Shown here: piece by piece, positions 13,757-21,985 of the stretch
Layout: the number at the start of each line of letters is the position of its first letter
Position numbering within the stretch: position 1 is the stretch's first letter
The notes under the pieces: model-generated
Database searches by the model: none
What the model was told of the DNA's origin: nothing
What the model saw: the letters and a program-made list of their open reading frames with translations, nothing else
DNA from: Clostridiales bacterium
GTDB taxonomy: Bacteria; Bacillota; Clostridia; Peptostreptococcales; Anaerovoracaceae
Assembly (NCBI GenBank): GCA_009911365.1
Contig: QXXF01000007.1
Location: forward strand, 1 to 64,000
Direction: 5' to 3'
DNA: 64,000 bases
Position numbers and translations under genes: made by a program

Positions 13757-14107
13757 ATGGCGAACGTGCCAGTTAAAATCGTGAAAACGTTAGAACCCAA
13801 CGCGCCCAGTGAAGGATTCACCTTCACCGCGGCGGCGGCGAACGACACCGTTCAAATAGAATGGGACGGCAAGGACACCCAGACCACGGTCCTGGTGACC
13901 GCGGCGGCGGCCTGCGAATTGACCATCAAAGCGGGGGATTCCCTGCAGGCGGTCAACGACCAGGTGATCGCCGTGGAAAAGGACAAGCACCTGGCCTTTT
14001 CCTTGGACTCCGGCAGGTTCAAGAACCTGCGGGGGGACCTGGCGGGCAAAGTGGTCATGGTCCCTTCCGGGGCGGTCAGCCTGGCGGTGGTGGAAACGAG
14101 AGTGTGA
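13757..14107 (+). CDS. Probable head decoration / minor capsid protein, 116 aa
   Basis: Ala/Val/Thr-rich beta protein (FTFTAAAANDTVQIEWDG, VVMVPSGAVSLAVVETRV) with an immunoglobulin-like look, right behind the coat gene with an AGGAGG site. Position and composition suggest a capsid-surface protein; there is no specific motif. Confidence 0.6.
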   Translation: MANVPVKIVKTLEPNAPSEGFTFTAAAANDTVQIEWDGKDTQTTVLVTAAAACELTIKAGDSLQAVNDQVIAVEKDKHLAFSLDSGRFKNLRGDLAGKVVMVPSGAVSLAVVETRV

Positions 14108-14113
14108 GAGAGC

Positions 14114-14131
14114 GGGGCGCGGATGCGCCCC
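14114..14131 (+). terminator. Hairpin after decoration gene
   Basis: GGGGCGC, GGAT loop, GCGCCCC, followed by ATTTCC. The U-tract is poor, so it may slow transcription or protect the abundant coat mRNA 3' end rather than stop polymerase. Confidence 0.45.
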
Positions 14132-14151
14132 ATTTCCTAAAAGGAGAAGAC

Positions 14152-14742
14152 ATGAACTGGGGAGAATTGAAAAACGAAGTCCGGGATTTGGGCTTCGAGG
14201 AAAACGAATCGCTTGAGGAATACAGGGACATCCTGCTTTCGGCGGCGAATCGCGCCATGGGGATGATCAACGCCACGATCCCTTTGACCGCGCGTTATGA
14301 TTTCACGCAGGACGGGACGGAGTCGGGCTTGAAGCGATATGACATGGCGGAATTGACGAAGGAAGACGGAAGACGGACCTTTTTGTCCTTCACGAACACG
14401 CCGGTCAGGATCGGCATGGATGGGACTTATGGATCCTTCAACGACTTTGAAATCGAAATGGGCCGAGTGCTGATCATGGACGGCGCGGAAGCAGGCGATT
14501 TTTCCGTTTTTTATAAGAAAACGCCGGCAATGGTGACTTCCGCCACGACAGATGACGCCCTGCTGGACATCGACCCACGCATGGACTACGCGTTGCCGCT
14601 CTTGACCGCCCATTTCGTGTGGCTGGACGATGACGAACGAAAGGCCACGCATTATTACAACCTGTATGACCAATTCAAGTCGGAAATCCTCGCTGAAATG
14701 GAAGACAAGAAAATCAGGGCCAGGATCATAGGAGGGATTTAA
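14152..14742 (+). CDS. Head-tail connector / tail adaptor protein
   Basis: 196 residues; ATG after AAAAGGAGAAGAC. Helical protein (NEVRDLGFEENESLEEYRDI, AANRAMGMINATIPLTARYD) of the size and position of gp4/gp6-like adaptors that dock below the portal. The C-terminal half has paired acidic segments. Abuts the next gene. Confidence 0.65.
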   Translation: MNWGELKNEVRDLGFEENESLEEYRDILLSAANRAMGMINATIPLTARYDFTQDGTESGLKRYDMAELTKEDGRRTFLSFTNTPVRIGMDGTYGSFNDFEIEMGRVLIMDGAEAGDFSVFYKKTPAMVTSATTDDALLDIDPRMDYALPLLTAHFVWLDDDERKATHYYNLYDQFKSEILAEMEDKKIRARIIGGI

Positions 14743-16905
14743 ATGGCACAGATGACGCTCCCGACGGCTCCGACCGTCCACACCACGATTTACAGCGATC
14801 TGAAAGGCGTTGATTTTTCCACGGACCCGACTTTGGTATATAAGAAAAGGTCTCCGACTGCGTTGAACATGATTTCTGATGATGGTGGGAATCCCAAGAA
14901 GCGCACTGGCTGGAAGGTGGAAAAAGTTCATACTGAAAACAAAGAGACGGTGTTCAGTGGAAGTGTCACGCCTGTCGCGAGCGGCATATGGGAAATGTGC
15001 AGATTGCAAAATTTGTCTGGCACGCTGAGCGACATTGAAATGCGGGTGAACGGCGTTTTCGTGAAATTCAATGAATTTTCCGAAACCACGATATCCTACA
15101 CGGCAAAGTACCTAGACAACAGCGGAAACGTGCTTATTTATGTGACAAGAAGCAAATCACAGACTTATGGGAGCCTTTATGTCAAACTGACAGGCGACTC
15201 CCTTGTTGATGACATACATAAAGGCGGAAATCCCTACGACATCCAAATTTACCGTAGCGGCATCGCGGGCGGCGTGCGGGACATGTGGTCGTTTTCTTTC
15301 GGTGGACAGACGCACTTGATTTATTTGATCGGAAAGAAAATATGCAGGCTGCAAGATGGCGACGCGGTTGAACTGCTCACCTGTGAATCCACGGCGAGCA
15401 ACGTGCTGGGCATGTTCACGGACGCCGTTTTCTGCCTGTTGATGGACAATGACGTTTATTCGTACGTCAATGCGGGGACACGGGACATGCCGAATTTTCG
15501 ATTTGAGAAAATGGAGCCTCACGTCCCGGAGATACGGATATGGAAAGCTCCTGGCGGGGAAAGCGAATTGCTGGACAACGTGAATCTTTTGACTAGGCGC
15601 ATGAAAGAACTGTACATCGGAAACGACGCTAGTCTGGAATACTATACGTCCCTGCCAATCTCGCAGGAAGAAAGCGTCGTTGTGCGAGTCAAAACCGATG
15701 GAATATGGAACGTGGCCACAAGCGGATACGCGGTGGATTATGAGAAACAATGCGTTAGGTTTGACAGCCCGAAAGTTCCAGTCCCAGACAACGAGGACAA
15801 CGTTAGCATAGAATACACGGCGAAAGGAGACTCCAGCGCGGGAAACCACTTGAAACAATGCAAAACGATCACTTTATATGAAGGCAAGCTTTTCTTGTCT
15901 GGAAGTTCGGACGAGTATGGTTCCCATGTTTGGTACTCCGCGTACAACAATCCGGCGTACTTCCCAGATTTGAATTATCTGGTGGTTGGCGGCAATGACA
16001 CTAACGTCATGGGATTGGTTGGCTTGGGGGAATACCTTGGAGTGGTAAAGGAAGCGGGCGGCACAAGCAATACCGTATACCTGGTCTATGCGACCACGCT
16101 TGACGACAATGCGGCTTATGCCTGCAAGCAGTCCATATCAGGGGTAGGGGCGGTGTCCATGAACACGTTCAAGTCTTTGAACGGGGAGCAGCTTTTCCTA
16201 TCGAAGGGCGGCATATGCGGACTGGATTCAGAAGCCGTGAAGAACCGAAGCAAGTATGTGAATAAGAGGCTCACCGCCGAGCCCGGGCTGGAAAAGGCCG
16301 TCGCGGTGATTTGGAATGGGTTTTACGTCCTTGGAATCAACAACAACTGTTATCTTTTGGATAGCAAGCAGAAAACCTCATGGCAGACGGAATGGACCAA
16401 CTATCTTTATGAATGTTACTTTTGGGACAACGTCCCTGCTGCGGCCTTCGCGGTCCATGAGGGAAATCTGTGGTTCGGGACCGCAGATGGAAGGCTGTGC
16501 AGGTTCAAAACCGAATCGGAAGAACTCGCTTTTTCCGATGATGGCAAAGCCATTTCTTGTGAATGGTCCACGCCTTTTGACAATGACAACGCGACCTATC
16601 TCTTTAAAACCATGACGAAGAAAGGCGGGCTGTGCACCATAGAGGCCATGCGAAACACGTCAGTGGACGCTTACATGCGGGCGGACAACGAGGCGGAAAT
16701 TTATCTGGGAACCATTTCAGGGGATGGGAGCGGGCTGCCAATAGAGTTTTATTTCAACAAAAAGAAAAAGAAATACAAACGATTGCAATTGATTTTCCGA
16801 AATTCCAAATTAAACGAGGGCTTGAAAATCAATGAAATCGTGAAATCCTATACTGTCGGTACGTACTCGAAGAATAAGGTGGTGTCGTTCGATGCTGAAT
16901 CTTGA
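14743..16905 (+). CDS. Tail hub / DNA-stabilisation protein, beta-propeller-like
   Basis: 720 residues starting directly after the connector stop. Repeated segments such as THLIYLIGKKICRLQDG, LYEGKLFLSGSSDEYGSHV, GNLWFGTADGRLCRF look like propeller blades, as in P22 gp10-type hub proteins and podovirus tubular proteins that plug the portal after packaging. Context (after adaptor, before receptor-binding protein) agrees. The stop overlaps the next start by 14 bp. Confidence 0.65.
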   Translation: MAQMTLPTAPTVHTTIYSDLKGVDFSTDPTLVYKKRSPTALNMISDDGGNPKKRTGWKVEKVHTENKETVFSGSVTPVASGIWEMCRLQNLSGTLSDIEMRVNGVFVKFNEFSETTISYTAKYLDNSGNVLIYVTRSKSQTYGSLYVKLTGDSLVDDIHKGGNPYDIQIYRSGIAGGVRDMWSFSFGGQTHLIYLIGKKICRLQDGDAVELLTCESTASNVLGMFTDAVFCLLMDNDVYSYVNAGTRDMPNFRFEKMEPHVPEIRIWKAPGGESELLDNVNLLTRRMKELYIGNDASLEYYTSLPISQEESVVVRVKTDGIWNVATSGYAVDYEKQCVRFDSPKVPVPDNEDNVSIEYTAKGDSSAGNHLKQCKTITLYEGKLFLSGSSDEYGSHVWYSAYNNPAYFPDLNYLVVGGNDTNVMGLVGLGEYLGVVKEAGGTSNTVYLVYATTLDDNAAYACKQSISGVGAVSMNTFKSLNGEQLFLSKGGICGLDSEAVKNRSKYVNKRLTAEPGLEKAVAVIWNGFYVLGINNNCYLLDSKQKTSWQTEWTNYLYECYFWDNVPAAAFAVHEGNLWFGTADGRLCRFKTESEELAFSDDGKAISCEWSTPFDNDNATYLFKTMTKKGGLCTIEAMRNTSVDAYMRADNEAEIYLGTISGDGSGLPIEFYFNKKKKKYKRLQLIFRNSKLNEGLKINEIVKSYTVGTYSKNKVVSFDAES

Positions 16906-19336
16906 TCCAAAACAATACGACTTGGCAATTAAACAATTGATGCGGGCCTTGGAGTCCAGTGACAAGACCATAAGCAACCAGATGAACGTCATCAATTCCG
17001 TTCATCAAGAACTTGGGAATTTCAAGAGCGTTTACGCGGATGAAGTCACGGGGATTTTAGGGCAATTTGAAATCCTGCGGTCAGACATTGCTGATGTGGG
17101 CACTCTCGTTGCGAACTGCGCCAACATTGACTTCACTAACATCGGCAAAGCCGCCATGGAACATCTGTACGCGGAATCGGGATTGATCAGGGACGTGGTC
17201 GTCGGAGACCAGAGAATCACGGGAGAGCTCGTCGGCGTGACCATTTCCGGCGATTTGATCAAAGGCAACACCATACTGGCTGAAAAACTTGTCATCAAAG
17301 GAGAAGACGGCCTATACCACAGGCTGAACACGGATGGAGCGGTGCTGGAAACGGAACAGACGGACCACAACAGTCTGAATGGAAGCGTCATCATGGCGCA
17401 GTCCATCGCCGCCAATAAGATCGCAGTGGAGGATCTGTCGGCCTTCGAAGCGACCATCGGGGGGTTCACCATCACGAAGGACGCCATTTATTCCGGCGTG
17501 AAAGATTCCGTGGACAACACCACGAGGGGCACGTACTTGGACAAAGAAGGGCAATTAGCCATCGGCGACTCAAACAATTACATCAAATACCACAAAGGGA
17601 CGGACGGGCGGTACAAGCTCGACATCTCGGCGGAGAGCGTGACTTTCAAGGCCACGCACACGAAAGACAGGAATTACGTTTTGGTGTCGAAAGGTCCGAG
17701 AGAATTGCCTGGCATCGATGATTCCTGGAACTACTTGCGCTTCGATTTGTCCGATCGCATAACGGCAGGCACTGAACTATCTATAAGTTTCGATTACATC
17801 ATTAGTTCCACGACATCAGCAATAACGGCGACGTTATACAATTACGACACGAAGCATGGCATACGTATGGATGTTCCGATTTCTAAAACAAGTGGAAAGT
17901 TAAAACATGCTTTCACGCTGACGAGCGCAATTGACACCACGTACCATCTTCTCATATACGCCGGAAAAGCCGGAACGGACCGTGGAAAAACCCTCACCGT
18001 GTCCAACGTGAAGCTTGAAAAAGGGAGTTCGGCGACGGCATGGACGCCCGCCCCGGAAGACGCTTTCACCTGCGCCACCAATTATTTGAATTTTGACACT
18101 TCGGGATTGGTTGTGGGGGATTTGACGACAGGGACGTTGGGGCGAAACGTGCTTGTGGGCTCTGATGGGGTTTACATTCGGAACGGGACCGCCACGTTGG
18201 CATATTTTAAGGACAATGCGATTTCTTTGGGTGTGAACAGCGCCAGCTCAACTGTTTATTTGTGTGGAGGAACCGGCAGCGTCAGCAACGATGGAGCCAT
18301 TTTAAAGATCAATTCAGCAAACAATATCTGGCTGAACGCATATGGTGACGCGACGCTGCAAGCCACCAGGGGAGAGGTATACATAACGGCGAATGATTCA
18401 AATATGGGGAACATAATGATGACAGCGGCTGGTAATATATCCATCAATGGCAACGCTTTGACTGTTTCGTCCCCGCTCACCGTGACGGGGACAACGACAT
18501 TGTCCACCGTCCATGCGGGCGCTACGTATGTCACTAGCATGTATTACGACACTAATGGCGCACGAACCTACGCCTATGTCAACGGCGTGTTACACAACAT
18601 GTTCGACATAACGGGATCCTCGATGTGGCTCAATTATAGCGGATGGGCCAGCAACACTTGCAGTGCCAACTATGGAGGAAGCACGATCTTCTTGGAGTCA
18701 AAAAATCAGATATATTTCGACTACGCCATCGGTTCGACGTCGGACAGGATCGTGATGGACCACGCTTATTCCGCCGGCTGCTTAAGACCGAACGTGGATT
18801 CGAGAAGCACTTGCGGCTACGCCGGATATAAATGGTATCGAGTGTACAACTACACGTCGGCCTGCACCACGTCCGACGCGCGGGACAAATACGACGTGAC
18901 CCCGATATCCGAACTGGGCGCGCCTAAAACATACGCCGCCCGGAGAGCCGGGTCCGTGGCTGAACCTAACGGCGACAACGTTCTGGAACGGCTGTACGCG
19001 GGTTTGGTGCCGAAAGTGTTTCGCAAAAAGAAAGAAGTGAAAGATCAAATCCACGTTGGTTTCGTGGCTCAAGACATCGGGTCCGCCCTTGAAGAGATGG
19101 GGTTAGACGAAGAGCATTTCGGTTTCTTGATACACGATAGTTGGAGCGTGGAAGAGAGAGACGAAAACGGAGAGATCATGACCGATGAAAACGGCAACCC
19201 CGTGATGAACGAGGGCGAAGAATACGGACTGGCTTATGAAGAATTCATAGCCCTGAACACCCACATGATTCAAAAACAACAGAAAACGATGGACGATCTG
19301 ACGCGGCGCGTCGAGGAATTGGAGAAAGGAGCATGA
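16892..19336 (+). CDS. Receptor-binding tail fibre with C-terminal S74 chaperone
   Basis: 814 residues. N terminus (1-100) is a coiled-coil attachment region; 100-220 is the ELVGVTISGDLIKGNTILAE type seen in Gram-positive phage antireceptors. Residues about 250-390 form an inserted carbohydrate-binding-like beta module (LRFDLSDRITAGTELSISFD, ending KLEKGSSATAWTPAPED). Residues about 660-814 are a Peptidase_S74 intramolecular chaperone with the TSDARDK self-cleavage motif and GFVAQDIGSALEEMG, ending in a coiled coil. It trimerises and then clips itself off. It defines host range. Confidence 0.9.
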   Translation: MLNLDPKQYDLAIKQLMRALESSDKTISNQMNVINSVHQELGNFKSVYADEVTGILGQFEILRSDIADVGTLVANCANIDFTNIGKAAMEHLYAESGLIRDVVVGDQRITGELVGVTISGDLIKGNTILAEKLVIKGEDGLYHRLNTDGAVLETEQTDHNSLNGSVIMAQSIAANKIAVEDLSAFEATIGGFTITKDAIYSGVKDSVDNTTRGTYLDKEGQLAIGDSNNYIKYHKGTDGRYKLDISAESVTFKATHTKDRNYVLVSKGPRELPGIDDSWNYLRFDLSDRITAGTELSISFDYIISSTTSAITATLYNYDTKHGIRMDVPISKTSGKLKHAFTLTSAIDTTYHLLIYAGKAGTDRGKTLTVSNVKLEKGSSATAWTPAPEDAFTCATNYLNFDTSGLVVGDLTTGTLGRNVLVGSDGVYIRNGTATLAYFKDNAISLGVNSASSTVYLCGGTGSVSNDGAILKINSANNIWLNAYGDATLQATRGEVYITANDSNMGNIMMTAAGNISINGNALTVSSPLTVTGTTTLSTVHAGATYVTSMYYDTNGARTYAYVNGVLHNMFDITGSSMWLNYSGWASNTCSANYGGSTIFLESKNQIYFDYAIGSTSDRIVMDHAYSAGCLRPNVDSRSTCGYAGYKWYRVYNYTSACTTSDARDKYDVTPISELGAPKTYAARRAGSVAEPNGDNVLERLYAGLVPKVFRKKKEVKDQIHVGFVAQDIGSALEEMGLDEEHFGFLIHDSWSVEERDENGEIMTDENGNPVMNEGEEYGLAYEEFIALNTHMIQKQQKTMDDLTRRVEELEKGA

Positions 19337-19536
19337 CAATGAAGGAACAAAAACAAAATCTGACGGCCTTATTGAACACGATGAAGCTGATCGAGGTGAG
19401 AGGGGAGAGCGCGATGCACATGGCGAACTGCCTCCAACACGTCAGCAACATGATAAACGAGTTGGAAGAATCTGAAAAGGCGGAGGAAAACGAGGGAAGC
19501 CAGAAAGGAAAACAACATGAAACTCAAAAGCTATAA
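19333..19536 (+). CDS. Small coiled-coil protein, 67 aa
   Basis: Overlaps the fibre stop by 4 bp with AAAGGAGC upstream. Helical (LLNTMKLIEVRGESAMHMAN) with a Glu-rich hydrophilic tail; also overlaps the endolysin start by 20 bp. Could be a fibre assembly helper or a lysis accessory; not recognised. Confidence 0.6.
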   Translation: MTMKEQKQNLTALLNTMKLIEVRGESAMHMANCLQHVSNMINELEESEKAEENEGSQKGKQHETQKL

Positions 19537-20308
19537 ACAGTATGACAAAAGATGGGGTCACAAGCCCTACCAAGCGAAAGGGGAGACCGCCACCATAGCC
19601 GGAAGCGGCTGCGGTCCTACATGCGCCGCCATGGTGGCCTCCACCTACGTTGATCCCAAGATCACACCTGTCGAGGTGTGCAAGTGGGCGGTCAAACACG
19701 GCTACAAAGCGGTTGGACAAGGCACCTATTACACGTTCTTCGAGGCGTATTTTAAGAGCATTGGAATCCAATGCGAGCAGGTGCCAGGATCGAACAGTTA
19801 TCATAAAAAAGACACCCAATCGGACAAGCTGGCCTTGGCCGCCCTGAAAGCGGGCAAACTGGTAATCGCCTGTATGGGTCCGGGAATCTGGACCAGAGGC
19901 GGCCACTTCATCCTGGCGCATGAGTACAAAGGCGGGAAAGTCCATATCAACGATCCGGCCAGCGGCGCCACAGGCAGAGCGGTCAACACCTGGAACAATT
20001 TCCAGAACGAGGCCAAGTATTACTGGATCATCACACCGCCGAAGGGCAAGACCCAGAAGGAAACCAAAAAGACCGCCAAGAAGACAAAGAAGCAGACCAA
20101 GAAAGCTACCAAGGCGAAGACCTATAAGGCCAAAGTTGTGCCAAAAGCGGGCCTGAACGTCAGGAAGGGCAGGGGCACAAAGTACGCCAGGGTGAAAGTC
20201 CTGAAGCGGGGAACCGTGGTCCCGGTCTATGAGACCAAAGGGAACTGGTGCAAAATCCACAAGACCAAGAATTGGTTCGTCCACAAAAAATATCTGAAAA
20301 GGGCATAG
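19517..20308 (+). CDS. Endolysin: C39-like cysteine peptidase plus SH3b
   Basis: 263 residues. The N-terminal 150 are a papain-like C39_2 domain with Cys32 in GSGCGPTCA, His130 in TRGGHFILA and Asp146 in HINDPASG. A Lys/Thr linker (about 160-195) leads to an SH3b wall-binding domain (about 207-262: KAGLNVRKGRGTKYARVKVL, GNWCKIHK). It should cleave peptide bonds in peptidoglycan at lysis. No signal peptide, so it depends on the downstream holin. Confidence 0.88.
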   Translation: MKLKSYKQYDKRWGHKPYQAKGETATIAGSGCGPTCAAMVASTYVDPKITPVEVCKWAVKHGYKAVGQGTYYTFFEAYFKSIGIQCEQVPGSNSYHKKDTQSDKLALAALKAGKLVIACMGPGIWTRGGHFILAHEYKGGKVHINDPASGATGRAVNTWNNFQNEAKYYWIITPPKGKTQKETKKTAKKTKKQTKKATKAKTYKAKVVPKAGLNVRKGRGTKYARVKVLKRGTVVPVYETKGNWCKIHKTKNWFVHKKYLKRA

Positions 20309-20318
20309 GAGGGGCGGC

Positions 20319-20666
20319 ATGAAGGAATTCTTGGAAGCTTACTGGATGCAGAGCTTATGGACGATCTTGTTGTCCGTGATCACGTGGCTGGTGCACAAAC
20401 TGGTCAAGGCGTTCCTGGCGTACAGGGCGGAGCAAGAAGCGTTGAAAGAAGGCGTCCTCACCCTGCAACACGACAGAATCTATGAAGTTTTCCGGGACGG
20501 TTTTTCACGGCACAACGAAACCGGAAGGGGGACGACGTTGGAGGAACGCCGAAACATGGAATATCTGTTTGAAGGTTACGAAACTCTCGGAGGCAACGGA
20601 AACGGAAAGGACCTGTACAAAAGGTACATGGCGTTGCCCATAGAAGAAAGCGAGGTTGAACAATGA
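20319..20666 (+). CDS. Membrane-anchored holin-associated protein, 115 aa
   Basis: N-terminal transmembrane helix (LWTILLSVITWLVHKLVKAF) then a soluble helical domain with HDRIYEVFRDGF, ERRNMEYLFEGYETLGGNG, DLYKRYMALPI. This pattern recurs next to holins in Clostridia phages. Role: probably holin partner or antiholin. Ends with a 4-bp overlap into the holin gene. Confidence 0.7.
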   Translation: MKEFLEAYWMQSLWTILLSVITWLVHKLVKAFLAYRAEQEALKEGVLTLQHDRIYEVFRDGFSRHNETGRGTTLEERRNMEYLFEGYETLGGNGNGKDLYKRYMALPIEESEVEQ

Positions 20667-21040
20667 GTTTGGAATTTATCATGGAACTGTACATACCGGT
20701 CGTGTTGGCGGCCTGCCTGGTGTTGGGATTCATCCTGAAACGCTGGTGTCCGACCGACAACAAATGGATACCAACGATCTTAGTTGTTGTTGGAGCGGTG
20801 CTGGGCTGCGTGGCAAATGGCGGCATCAGCCTGGACAGCGTGGTGGCGGGAATGGTCACGGGCTTGGCGAGCACGGGCCTGCATCAGGCGTTCAAGCAGC
20901 TGTTGAAGCTGGACGCACCGGAATCGACAGAAGCCACCTGCGTGGACAGGGAAACGGCGGAATCCCTCATCCAGGCGGACATGGACGCCGCGGCGAAAGA
21001 AAAACCGGAAGCCGTGGAAACGGACCAGGCGGAAGGTTGA
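20663..21040 (+). CDS. Phage holin, Hol44 type
   Basis: 125 residues with three hydrophobic segments (ELYIPVVLAACLVLGFIL, WIPTILVVVGAVLGCVA, SVVAGMVTGLASTGLHQA) and an acidic soluble tail, as in the Hol44/holin_5_2 family. It forms membrane lesions that release the endolysin. Its place beside the endolysin agrees. Confidence 0.85.
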   Translation: MSLEFIMELYIPVVLAACLVLGFILKRWCPTDNKWIPTILVVVGAVLGCVANGGISLDSVVAGMVTGLASTGLHQAFKQLLKLDAPESTEATCVDRETAESLIQADMDAAAKEKPEAVETDQAEG

Positions 21041-21047
21041 ATCATCA

Positions 21048-21075
21048 GCCCCGGGGAAACTCGGGGCCGTTTTTT
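21048..21075 (+). terminator. Intrinsic terminator after holin
   Basis: GCCCCG paired with CGGGGC around GGGAAACT, then TTTTTT at 21070-21075. It lies between the lysis genes and the internal-protein genes, so expression of the latter needs read-through, antitermination or a separate promoter. Confidence 0.88.
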
Positions 21076-21088
21076 AGGAGGCAAGAGA

Positions 21089-21976
21089 ATGGCAAAGAAA
21101 AAAAGCACGTTAAAAGCGAAAGCGGTGAAAGTGAAAACGAAACAACCGGCGAAAGCGTTGCCCTCCGTCAGGCCCGCCCTCAGCGTTTCCAACGCGGCGA
21201 GCCTGGCGGTTCAGAGGATGGCGACGACCCAGCCGATCGCCGCGACCCAACCGGCCCCTTCGGCGGGGCCCAAATACGACACGTCCGCTTACGACAACGC
21301 CATAGCGGCGTACGAGAAGAAGATGAAAGCGGAGGCGGAGGCGGCCAAACAAACGAAAGCGGCGGAATACGACGCGCAGGCCAAGTCCGCGTACGTCGCC
21401 CGCCTGCAAAACCAGAGGACGCTCAACGACAACCTCCTGGCGGCGGGAATCAGGGGCGGGGCCACGGAAACCACCAACGCCAAGTTGCTGACCAACTACG
21501 AGAACAACCGGAACCAGATCGCCCAGAACAAGTCCGCGGCCCTGACGAACATCGACAAAGAAGCGGGAGACAAGACGTTCGATTACCGCCAGGCCCAGGA
21601 AGCGGCCAAACTGCAATACGTGCAGAGCAGGCAGGCCGAGGACCGGCAGATAGCCGAAACCAAGCGGCAAGAGGCGGTCCAAGCGGCAGAGGCGGAGAAA
21701 GAGCGGGCCTACAACGCCGCCCAAGCCGACAAGGAAAGGAATTGGCAAAAGCAGCAGACGGCGGCGGCCAACAAGCTGGCGAAGAAAGAAAGCATCCGGC
21801 AGAATTACGTGTCCACGATCACCCGTTACAACACCGTGGCCAAGTGCGACAAAGCCATCAAGGCGGCGAAAAACAAGGGCGAGACGTGGAAGGTGAAATA
21901 CTTGCAGGCCCAGAAGGCCGAACTGCAAAACAAGGCCAAGGAAGAGAAGAAAGCCAAGAAAAAAAAGAAGAAATAG
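21089..21976 (+). CDS. Probable internal virion / ejection protein, 295 aa
   Basis: Lys-rich start (MAKKKSTLKAKAVKVKTKQP), then a long Ala/Gln/Glu/Lys coiled coil (100-260) and a poly-Lys end. There is a GG-rich break (LLAAGIRGGATETTN) midway. Composition matches podovirus ejection proteins carried inside the capsid that help DNA cross the envelope. Its pairing with the giant gene downstream supports this. Confidence 0.65.
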   Translation: MAKKKSTLKAKAVKVKTKQPAKALPSVRPALSVSNAASLAVQRMATTQPIAATQPAPSAGPKYDTSAYDNAIAAYEKKMKAEAEAAKQTKAAEYDAQAKSAYVARLQNQRTLNDNLLAAGIRGGATETTNAKLLTNYENNRNQIAQNKSAALTNIDKEAGDKTFDYRQAQEAAKLQYVQSRQAEDRQIAETKRQEAVQAAEAEKERAYNAAQADKERNWQKQQTAAANKLAKKESIRQNYVSTITRYNTVAKCDKAIKAAKNKGETWKVKYLQAQKAELQNKAKEEKKAKKKKKK

Positions 21977-21985
21977 GAGGCGGAC

